From contig NC_081332.1 of assembly GCF_022539665.2 (NCBI RefSeq), positions 1-64,000 of the forward strand: a stretch of DNA of 64,000 nucleotides, in the 5' to 3' direction. This document shows positions 31,901-42,100 of the stretch, in pieces (positions within the stretch are counted from its first letter, which is position 1; each line of letters begins with the position of its first letter). Origin of the DNA: Daphnia carinata. Taxonomy: Eukaryota; Arthropoda; Branchiopoda; Diplostraca; Daphniidae. Under the pieces are notes generated by a model. The model was given only the letters and a program-made list of their open reading frames with translations. It was not told where the DNA came from and searched no databases. The translations under genes were made by a program, and so were the position numbers.

Positions 31901-34900
31901 ACCGTCTGAGCGGCCACACCAAATGCGTGGACATCTCTCAGTTCACCAGGACTAGGATACGTTGGTAGGTCAGCACTTATGGCCTGTAGGGACGTGAATG
32001 GTTGGACGCGGTAATGAAAGAGGGTGGTAAGTCCAGCGGGTCCTGACGAGGCTGGCTTCCAAGCCGCTATCAATTTCCAGTTGTCCAATTCGACACCAAG
32101 GGTCAATCGGCCAGGAAGACTGACAGTCGCAAGCGTAGCAACACCCGAAACAGGCAGAGCTTTGGTGAATTCCACATTGACGCTCATACTCGCTGCTAAT
32201 TTGACAACTACCCTGTGGGCGCCAACACAATTTTACTTACGTAATTCAGAAATCATTCAAACATTTCACGTACGTTGGCTTGACGTCTAGCTCCAAACCG
32301 AGATTCTTTGTAGAAGTAGGAGTCGACCATTTCTTTAGATCCGTTAAATCATCAGCACCGCCGCTGACAATTTGAATGTCACCTGGCAAAGGAGGTGTGA
32401 ATGAGTCGAACAGGCAAGAAAATGTGATCATTATGTTTGTGTGTTTTAACACATAATACCTTTAAATGAAGACAACACCTGTGTTTGAGTTCGTGTGCTA
32501 ATCATGAAGCCGAGGGTGCTCGGCACCAGAACTTCAGCATGAGTCAATGGCATCCACCTTCGACGTGAAAATTCTCGCTTCACAGAGAGGCTATTTGACG
32601 TCCAAAGACCTATCGCCATTTCCCAAAATTGATTCGTACAATTTTTATCTACTAGTAAGAGACGCACGTGTAAGAAAACAAATTGATTAGTCACTTTGTA
32701 AAAGGTCGGTGATGCCGGCTTCATCGAAGGACGTGAAATGATGGACAGCCTTCATCAAGCTCAAATGCAAAAAGGCGTCTGCCGAACCGGCATCCTGTGC
32801 GGGGATGGGACTCTTGGCGTTGAGCTGCTTCTTCATGCGACGTAGGTCGGGATGCAGGTCAAACTCTCGAAAACGACCGTTTCTTGACTGTGAAGTGTCT
32901 ACATTCTCGGAGGAGGGGTTGAACTTGGCCAGGATTCTGTCCCAAGCACTTCTCCAATTCTCCCCATAAGCCTCGAGCTAAAGTATTTTTGCAATTAAAA
33001 AACGTGTCACGCTGTTTAATCAGTAGACGTTACCTCGAAAATGTCAAAGTGATACGGTCCGAGGGCCCAGCTGAGCCGGCCGTAAAGGCTTTTGGGAAAG
33101 ATGGATTCTTCGGAATTGAACATTTCGCTATGAAACTCTGCGCCAGCGTTACTTTCCGCCGCCACATGAGACCGTTTCAAATTGTAGGAATATTTTAGAC
33201 CTAATGGGACGCGTTTGGCTAACGGCAATACGATTTGCGCCTTCTCCGATCTGTTTAATCGGTAGAGGAAAGTATTAATCACGAGTTTTTAACAAGTGAA
33301 AAGGGTCTAAAAAAAAAAAAAAGACTTACAACTCTTTTAAGTTCTCGACTGGTTCAATGTTGCTGGCCAGGCTGTGAAGAGTAGTATAGACAAAAGAGGC
33401 TACCTATAATCGCAAATGACGAGTTTTCTTTATCCAATAGAACTCTGATTTGTTAAATTCATCTAATCAAGCCTGTCATTTTGCGCTTGATCATTAACGT
33501 GACGAACGAAGACGTGATTTATCTACTATTAAATTGTTAATAAACCTGTGCACTGTGTTCAAACCAAGTTGACACGGCAATCCTTTGCCAACGGTAAGCT
33601 GGAGGGTTGGCCAAGATGAGCAGCGTAAAAGCCGCCATGCGAACCTACGTAGAAATAAAAAGACAATTATCTCTTTCGTCATATTGCAGTTTTCCTTCGC
33701 TTGTTCGCTTGTTACGCACTTCGCTGCTCTCGGTTGGGTTCTGAAAAGTGGTGGACAGTAGTTGTATAGCCTTTTCATTGGAATCGTGAGCGATCTTGTG
33801 CAGACTTATGACAGCCTTTGTCCTGATGAGTGGAGAATAGTCTCCCTGAAAGTGGATGACAAAAGATGAAGAAAATCAGACACCGCTCGGCTCCCATCTG
33901 TATTTATTTACTTTAGCCTTGATAATGGGGAGGACGACAGACAGGATGGAATCGTGGCCGATTTCTCCAAGGGCCGTGAGAGCAGCCATTTTGTCTTCGA
34001 TGGAACCGGCACCGTTGATTTCTTTGTACAAAAGCGGTACCAGCCTGCTGGTGATGAACGGGTCGTTAGGTTGGCAAAATTCGCCATAGAGACCACTGGG
34101 GAAACGAGTGCGAGCTTCGCTCACATTGACGCAGGCCACGTGCGCCAATTGGCAGACTGACATCATTGCCGAATGGTAGATGGGTCGTTCAGAGCCCGAA
34201 AAAGTGCTTGTAGCTTTCAGCATGCTCTAATAGATGTATAATAAAATCACTATTTATATGATCACGTCCAGCCCAGCGATGAGAATCATTAATAAAAAAT
34301 CGTAGTATTTTTACGAAAAGTTCATTCAGAAGTTCGGCGGTTGGCGTGCGGACGTACAGCGGTAAACTGGAAATGGCTTGAAGGCTCTCCGACTTGCTAA
34401 GACGGCGGTTCAAAATGGATTCCTTCAAAAACGTGACGGTAGGATTGCTGCCAGCAGCGATCATTGCATCCAACAAGATGCTCCTGTTCAAATTCCATTA
34501 GACGATTCTAGTGTTTTTTAGCTGGAAGAGGCTCAATTACCTCTCGAGGTTGGTGCGATGGCCAACGTCGCCTACCAACGTGCTGACTTTCTGATAATCC
34601 ATGTGACGGATGTAATGGGAAATGGCGGAGATCGTATCGATCGCTGCTTCCTCTTGGCTTTCTTCTATCTGGTCTACGGCCTTGGCCAGCAGTCGTTCTA
34701 CCTCATCCAACATGTTCTCAACACCTTGGTGAAGTTGGTCGGCATCGCGCAGAGGAGGCATCCGCATTAACCCGTCCGAAAGCCAATGATTACCACTGGC
34801 ATTCGTACCTGGGAATGAATAGACAAGCGAGCCGATAGAAAGTCCAGTGTCCAATTCCTTGGGTGGCCACGCCGATGACGACGAAGCGTGGCGGACGGCC

Positions 34901-36519
34901 TGAAGTATGAGCTTCATCAACGAAAGGGACCTCAGCTGTTCCGTGTCGTATGCGTATGGACTAGTCCGCACTTCGCCTTGATGCGTCATCTTCAGCAGCG
35001 TAAAGGATTCCAGGCTACCGCACCCAATGTAACGGGTGACGGATGAACGCTGCGTTTGATAATTTCATTTTACAACACGATAAATCATTGCCTTGGACAT
35101 AGCGTAATACGTAACTAGTTGTCAACAACTAACATAATACGCAATGCAATGTGCAACAGTAGACAAAAACTATAGTTTAGCCGCTAAAATATGCGCAGTA
35201 GGTTTAGGTATAGCATTCGAAAACACAAGTGAAAGGGCCCATTCATTAATTTTAAACGTAGAGTACGTTACTGACTTACCGAACGAGCTGTTCCGCAAGC
35301 GGCAGCACCCGGTTTGCATTGCCATCCGGCAGGGGCGATGACCGTATAGACGGGCTTGCTTAGTCGGCACTTGCTGTAGTCCTTGGTCTTGACCACTTGG
35401 AAGAAAGTGCCTTCAACGCATAGCTTGGGCATGGGGTTGAGCTTACTGTCGGAGCGGATGAGTGCATCTGATAATGGAGCGATTTCGTAGAGCATTTCAC
35501 ACTCGCCAGTAACGCCACTCTACACATGGCGGCGTAATTTTGTGAATTTACAGTACACGTCACTTTCGGTAACTCCATTCTGATGAACCTACCTCCAAGA
35601 CTTTAAAGACGGTATTTACGTCTTCCGTTGAGTCTTCGGTCGGCAGGCCGAAATTGCGTGACGCTGATTCGACGCTTCGACTTCCAGAGACGTGCAGCTG
35701 CAGTTTCGACGCCACGGCTTTTTTCATATTAATGGACCAAAATGGTTCATCCTGACTTACCACCAACGCCTCGAACTGCATTGAATTTCAGTCGTTGTGT
35801 TACCAAGAACGATGCCTCATTAATTAAGTAGCGGACATTTATACAAGCACGCAATGATTACCAAGCCTTCACGGTGACGGATGATGAACGGTTTCTCGAG
35901 GAAATGTTTGCCTTCGACGACGACCTGTGTGCCAATCAGGCTGGACTCGAGTTCGCTCCAACTTTCGCTGACATCTGTGTGGAAATTTCTCGCTGTCACG
36001 TCTGCCAGCTAATTGATTTCAAACTCCATTTAGAAAAAAAAAAAAGAGAGAGAGAGACACGGTGGAATAACTTGACACGTTGCCCGATGACTCTAACTTA
36101 CCTTGACGATGATGGAGCCAGCATCACGGCACTGCACCATCAGCTGAGAGTCGTACTTGACACCGGCCGCCTGTGAGCCAAGTTCGGGGATGTCGTTGAC
36201 CGAGAGAGCGTGCAGTCGGTAGACATATTCACTGCCTGCCGCCCACGGTGCTTTTCATTGGCAAAGACAAGTACAAATGTGATGCCGTTTGTCATATCGA
36301 AAAAAAAAAAAATAAAATAAAAAATGTATCGGAACTTACTGTATCGAGCAGACGACACCGAAGCTGTTGGCGGAATGGCAGGTGGTGGTGACGAAATATG
36401 AAAAACATGATGAGAATATCCGTCACGAATTGCAAAGCGCTGACACGAAACACTTTGAAGAACTTACCGAGACACAAGACCAGTCCCAAAAGGGCGGCCA
36501 AACGAGTTTTCATGCCCAT
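28939..36519 (-). CDS. Vitellogenin-like large lipid transfer protein (28 exons, 1,719 aa)
   Basis: This is a secreted large lipid transfer protein. The family carries yolk or haemolymph lipid, and crustacean clotting proteins belong to it. Exons, 5' to 3': 36519-36468, 36363-36340, 36235-36102, 36008-35862, 35775-35593, 35519-35280, 35049-34541, 34483-34315, 34226-33912, 33845-33720, 33644-33546, 33403-33330, 33250-33034, 32977-32695, 32609-32460, 32382-32274, 32212-31903, 31826-31598, 31560-31378, 31273-31092, 31034-30894, 30816-30646, 30549-30252, 30147-30002, 29924-29757, 29578-29495, 29435-29242, 29161-28939. All phases close (5,160 nt). A signal peptide (MGMKTRLAALLGLVLCLA) leads into the N-terminal beta-barrel (SEYVYRLHALS), then the helical lipid-transfer region (SLESFTLLKMT, KMAALTALGEIGHDSI). 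A C-terminal vWF-D domain starts near residue 1450 (CRLERNSITTFDKVQY, later GLCGNMDGE). There is no N-terminal SOD-like domain and no polyserine tract. Yolk protein versus clotting-type protein cannot be decided from sequence alone. Confidence 0.93.
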
Positions 36520-36553
36520 CCTAGTGAAACTTGAATCCAGTAGTTCATCGACG

Positions 36554-36561
36554 TATTTATA
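36554..36561 (-). promoter_or_regulatory. TATA box of the vitellogenin-like gene
   Basis: TATAAATA lies on the minus strand, 35 nt before the first ATG (36519). An initiator-like TTCACTA places a possible start at about 36525. The predicted 5' UTR is then only about 6 to 12 nt. Confidence 0.5.
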
Positions 36562-36966
36562 GACTGACGAGCGCACGCGAGCACTGGCAAATACGACTGT
36601 CGGATGGGCTAGAATGTGTGGCGAGTGAATGTCTCATCATTATCGATTGATTATTGCGAGGGGGGAGGCCAGTAGACAGTCCATTCACGGCGCCGCAGGG
36701 GCCACGGACTTGTGCGGTAACAGCGAAAAGTAACACCATTTTTCCGTTTGACCTGAGGGAGCCTTGGACTTTGGTGCAGGGCGATTTCACGCAGCCAATT
36801 CAGCAATCGACGGCAGGACAGACTTTTATCTGCTCATGATTCAGCTTCTTGCAATTTTCCCTGACACGGTCGTGTATTTTGCGCCATAATAATCATGACT
36901 GCGACTTCAGCTATTGAAACAATAATCAGCAAAATTGGTCGGTCACGACCAAACGATTCGGCTGGT
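36562..36966. other. Intergenic region upstream of the vitellogenin-like gene
   Basis: No gene was recognised. It presumably holds the vitellogenin-like promoter and the 3' end of the TAX1BP3 transcript. Confidence 0.4.
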
Positions 36967-36983
36967 TTTATTCAGTTTTTATT
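36967..36983 (-). terminator. Candidate polyadenylation signals of the TAX1BP3 gene
   Basis: Two minus-strand AATAAA hexamers (36972..36967 and 36983..36978) lie about 450 nt beyond the stop codon. The interval back to the stop is A-rich, non-coding and consistent with a 3' UTR. Confidence 0.4.
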
Positions 36984-37435
36984 TGAAAGCAAGTCTTAAA
37001 GACAGAAAGATGACAAGTTCAATGATCGACTCCAGTCAGTCAGCAAAATAACGCGTGCAATTTGTCCCTTCGCGAGAAAAACAAAAACCAAAAAAAGGAC
37101 AAAAAAAGAACAAAAAAACAAAAAGAAACAAAAAGCGAAAAAAAAAAAAATAATCCCATTTCACGAAAGGGGTACAATATCTAAGGGAACTTTGGCACTG
37201 GAACGACATAACACAAAGTACTGCGACTTTTTTTTTTTTTTTTTCAAATTTGGATGATGTGTTAGAAAGATAAATGAGGGAAAAGCGCGCTAACTAGAAA
37301 CGAAAGCCAGATAGTGAAAAAGCAAAATAGACGTCATTTGATGTACCAAAGAATTTGTCGAAATTTCCCCACGAATAATATATAAATATCTATGTAAAGC
37401 TGATTATGGTCCACGTTTTCCGAACGATCCGGCAT

Positions 37436-38278
37436 TCAAGAATGTGTTACGCCTTTACGCGCAACTAGCATGTTCAAGACAGGATATTTCTTGATGTAGT
37501 CGACAGCCTTTTTGTGGGTGCACATGGTCAAATCGTAACCGTTACACTTTAAACAGATAAAAAAGAATAATAATAATAGTGATAACGTAAAATGAAATCA
37601 GGTCAAAAAAGAGCCAAACTGAAAAAAAAAAACAGGATAAAGCTAGACCAACTGGAAATGTAGCTGATAAAAAACTATTTTCCATCTAGCATTTTTTTTT
37701 CATTTAAAAACAAGGTTATTCAGGTACAAATCAAATTTTCGAAAGGCTTATAAAAACTTCAAACAGTAAGGAGCATGATTAACTTTCATACTAGATCCAC
37801 AGAGGTAAATACCTGCAATATTTTGTCGTTCACCCGGAGGCCAGCTTTTGCAGCTATAGTTGTAAACAAACATTAGCACTAGTTGTTGAAAAGAATTTAA
37901 AAATGTGTTGGTACCTGGACTATTTTCTTGCACTTCAGTTACATAGATTCCCTAATTGAAATGTAAAAATAAAATCCAGAAACAATGAAGGCCTCCTAAT
38001 TAGAGGGACTGCTAGAATGAGACACTCACATTATCCGAATAGCTCTGAGGGCTCTTTCTGAAATCCTGGTCAATCCCTCCTCCTATTTTGAAGCCACACC
38101 TATGCACTTCTCTCCCTTCATGGTCCAAGACAGTTTCCTTATGTAGGGTGATGGGAATCTAAATAAATAACAGTGCTCATATTTTTAGCTTTTATTTATA
38201 GGTGGCTACTTGTTTGGGCTAATCAAATGTGACAATGACGCATCAAGTAGGAAGATGGCTTACACTGAGGCACTCCAT
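37436..38278 (-). CDS. TAX1BP3: Tax1-binding protein 3 / TIP-1, single-PDZ protein (5 exons, 110 aa)
   Basis: Exons, 5' to 3': 38278-38264, 38158-38030, 37951-37915, 37853-37813, 37546-37436. All have GT-AG introns and the phases close (333 nt). The product is essentially one PDZ domain. The carboxylate-binding loop region reads CGFKIGGGIDQD, followed by GIYVTEVQENSPAAKAGL and the LQCNGYDLTMCTH strand-helix, a layout specific to the TIP-1 family. Known family role: a cytosolic PDZ protein with no other domain that competes for C-terminal PDZ ligands of membrane and signalling proteins. Length is close to the vertebrate protein (about 124 aa), and the C-terminus is slightly shorter. The first exon has only five codons. 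An ATG 310 bp away on the other strand suggests a shared bidirectional promoter. Confidence 0.92.
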
Positions 38279-38587
38279 TGCCGTCCCCGCTTGATGAAAA
38301 AAAGTAGACATTTGATTACAAATTCCTAGTTGAACTTTTTTCTGAGAGGACAGTGTAAATGTTCCAATAACAATTCAGTATTTTTCCCGTTGAAGTCAGT
38401 CGAATGAGCTGTCAAACGATAAAATAGCCAATCATAGGCGATGTTGCCAAATCTCGCAGAAGTTCAAGGTTTGTTGTCATCGTTTATTTTTAGCCTACAT
38501 TTCTAAATGCACATCTACATAAAATCTTTCCGATAATAAGCTGTTTGGGACACGTGAGTCGCGACTGGATCTCAAGCCGCGACACAA

Positions 38588-38788
38588 ATGGATTTCAACC
38601 TTGACCTGCACGAAATATCCGATTTGGCGTCTATCGTTCATGCAGATTTGTCGAAATTCAACTCGCTACAATACAAGAAAAATATGCAAATGCTATTTGA
38701 GGAAACTCTTCAGTCGTTGATTTCGTCTAGATGTTCAAACAACTGCCGAGAATATATAGAAATGGAAGACTACACTCAGACATTGTGA
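38588..38788 (+). CDS. Small hypothetical protein, 66 aa
   Basis: This single-exon ORF starts with an ATG preceded by CACAA and is rich in charged and leucine residues, with a predicted helical middle (SLQYKKNMQMLFEETLQSLI). It is head to head with TAX1BP3 and has an E-box CACGTG at 38551..38556, 32 bp before the ATG. Amino-acid composition looks protein-like, unlike the antisense shadow ORFs elsewhere. No family is recognised. It could be a genuine small protein, the first exon of a longer gene, or chance. Confidence 0.4.
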   Translation: MDFNLDLHEISDLASIVHADLSKFNSLQYKKNMQMLFEETLQSLISSRCSNNCREYIEMEDYTQTL

Positions 38789-39120
38789 TATGTCAAACAC
38801 ACAAGGACAGGAACTTACATTCTTCCTTAATAATACTCGATGGGGCATAATAATTAGACACAGCACTACATACGTTGGAGCCTAAACAGGACGCAAAGTC
38901 CGATACGGAACGTCAAGGAATATTTTGATATGAGTATAGTCATTTTGAAAAATAATGCTAATAACCTAAAGGTAAACATAAAGACCTAAACAACGCAGGG
39001 GATTTCTTCTTTGGATAGACGTCGGGGAGGGGGGGGGGGCTAGGAAATACGGCAGATCCTGTCCTTTGTTAAACACCACGATAAGGTGTGTACCGACTCA
39101 TCCCGGCCTGCTTACAAGTT
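38789..39120. other. Intergenic / 3' region of the DOCK gene
   Basis: No further coding sequence is seen. It contains a G10 run near 39029 and no canonical minus-strand AATAAA close to the DOCK stop, so the DOCK polyadenylation site is not identified. Confidence 0.4.
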
Positions 39121-42100
39121 TTAGGCTGTTTCTACAGAATAGAGTGATTCATCAGGAGGTGGAAGGACTGGGAGAGGGGGCGGGGTTGATGCGGGAGGAC
39201 TAGGGCTTTTGTTATTGCCATTGGACATCATCTGGCAGCCGGAAGCAGCCAATAAACTACAAACTTCGTCGACCAAACTGCCACTTCCGCTGCCGAGATC
39301 CAGTGGATTTGAAAATGACGTGCTGTTGTTTATCGCTGGACGACCGTGAGGCGGTACCGGAGGAGGGCCCGTCACGGGAGGGAGGCCTAACGTTCCCGGT
39401 GTCGGTGACATCGGAGGCGCGGTGTACCCCGATTTAGGCGGCAGAGGCGGGGCGGGAGGTGGCCGATGATGCCGCATCGTACCGCATTCCAACGCTTCCG
39501 GGGACATAACAAGCGACGACGGGATGATGGCTGGCTGACCTTTTTTTGGCACTCGCTTCGGGTGGATGGGAGGCGGAGACGCACAATCGCCGCCAACAAA
39601 CGACTCGTCGAACGACGACTTCGACGATCGGGGAGGCAGCGGCGGGGCGATCTGACGGGGCGGAGTTCGGCTCAACGTCGCATCGACGGTGTCGTGCACG
39701 TTCGGCGAAGAATGCGTGTGGCGCGATTGCTGAGTGAGGCTGGTCGGAGGAAGTTTGCTGCTCAACGGAGTCCTAGTTATCGTCGGCGTCGTGACCGGGT
39801 TATTCGAGCCCAACGAATCGCGATCCGTACCGAAACCGGAATCGCGCAGAGAAGCTGGACTGAAGAAAATGTACTCATTGGCCCAGCGCGGAGATTTGGC
39901 CCGGCTCAAAGTTGCAGCGCTGCCTCCGGCTGACCTCGGTGTCGTCGAATTCGTTGAATGAACGGGTTGAATTGGCACAGAGCCGGCCGTATTGGCCGCT
40001 TGTAGTTTCTCCAGGATTTCCGACGGCTTGCAGTACAGATCTTCCTCGTCCTCGCTGCCCACTTCGCCGACGGTCAGGTGGCCGTACAAACTGCTGCTGG
40101 AACTCGATGAACGATTGCTGGGCGGGCCGCCGGCCATCAAAGATCGCTGCGCTTTCACGCGGTCCGAAGCCGTCGGTAGCGACGTATTGAGCAACGCGTT
40201 GCTGTTGTTCAACTTGGCCGGGCTGTACTCGATCCCGGCGTCGCTGTCGGCACGTCGGTGATGATGGCCCAAAGGCGTCGTCGTTTGACTATTGGCGTAA
40301 CGGGCTGCGCCCGTGTCCGGGGAAGGGAATCCCCACTCTTTCAAACGCTGTTTCATTTGAGCTAAACAATCGACCAGCCTCTTGTGCAGTGGCTGCACTT
40401 CCGGCGGTGCCAGCTTGCCGTGCAAAGTGAGACCCGCTTCGAGGATGCGCACCTGTTCGACGATGCACTGGCGCAACTGCAGGACGTGTTCCAGGTGGGT
40501 CGGATGGCTGGCCAAGAAATCCGAATTGAAAAAAGCTTCTTGATATTTTGCTATTCCACCCATGACGCAGGCGTCAATAACGCCCTGGAGTCGCATACTG
40601 AAAGGGTTGATGTTACGGCGCGGCTCGGCAGCATGCAGCGAGGCCAGCTGCTGCAGTTCCCGATTTACCGATAAGACTGTTTCGCAAGCATATTGAACTG
40701 GGGCAATCTCTTCGACATGACGTTCAATCACCTGGAACCACCGCAAAATGCCCGGCAACCTAAAACAAACAATTTAAAAAAAAAAAAAAAAATTTAATGA
40801 AACAAAGGAGTTTGAAATGAAGTTGTGAACAAATCAAACCAAAATTAAAATGGACTTACGGATGCTCGCTAACGAGCCAAGTGCGTTCAATCCAAAGGCT
40901 CTTGAACTCGTTGTCTCGATCGACCGGTCCTTTATGGACGGGCCGGTCCAATTGAAAACGACGGACGTCGTTGACGCGGTAATAGCTGCGTATCTTCTCG
41001 TGAAAGCCGACGAGTCCGGCGTCGAAGACGGGGTGATCCTCGGCCACGGGTTTCACGTTGCAGATCTGGATGTGCTGGCCCTCCGACGTCAGGATGGCGT
41101 CACCCGGTGGCGTGTTCTTCGTCAAAATGTGGGCAGTGGGGAACTCGGTCTGGAGCCTCTGCGTGAACGCGCCGATCCGCTCGTACTCCAAACCGCGGTA
41201 GATGAACAGCCGATTGCGCAAGAACAGCGGAAAACCCTGGCCATAGAAACCAACGCGAAAGTATTCGGGTTCGGGCCGCAACTGGGTCAGGATATGGTCG
41301 TAGAATGCAGCTTGCATGCGCAGTACATGAGACAGTTTGCCATAGTCGTATAGGCGCGTCTCGTAAAAATCGGCCAGCTCTTTGCACAACGGAATGCCCT
41401 TTTCCCAGCACTTGCCACGGTCAAAGTACGCGATGCTCTTCATGTAAAGTTGCCTGGAACGAAACGGTAAAAAAAAAAAAAAAAAAAAAGGAATAAATTA
41501 ATGTCCTTTGGTTGGGGTGGGGAAGGGAGGGATCCAATTGAAAAAGGTTTTTTACTCTTTGCGTTGCCATTCCATTTGCGATGAGTGATGACCGTCGGCC
41601 AGCATCGTTTGACTGGACCAGCCCATTTGGCCGGCGTGCAACTGGAGCGTGAGGGCCGCTTCCGTGTAGTTGTCCGCCGATAAGTGGAGGTCGTGCAGTT
41701 TGTAAATGTAACGTAAGTACATGTCACGGCGATCCACTTCGTCTTTGTAGAAATTCTAAATAATAGAAAAATGGCAACAGTGAGCGACAAACAAGAAGAG
41801 AATCGTTTTTGTTATGACTGATCATCTTGCCAATAGATTAAAGGTGCAGCTCATTCGCTTGTCTCGATTCTCTTCTCCTTCCATGACGTTGCGATAGTCC
41901 AGCAGTCGTTCCAGAAGCCGCGTAATGGAACCGATGAACGCCTTGCCGTGTTTCTGCCACGTCACGTCGCACGATTTCACCTTTTCCAGCAGTCTGATTT
42001 TTGGTCAAATCAATTAAAAAATTATACGACGTGAACGTCAGTGCCATTGGGGTTGTGTACGCAAAACTGTTTGAATTGCGCCCATACTTACATCGAGCTC

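Noticed and set aside
39466-39933. Plus-strand 155-codon arginine-rich ORF
   Set aside because: Antisense shadow of the proline-rich DOCK tail; composition is that of a GC-rich reverse complement.
40850-41353. Plus-strand 167-codon ORF
   Set aside because: Antisense to the conserved DHR-2 exon of DOCK.
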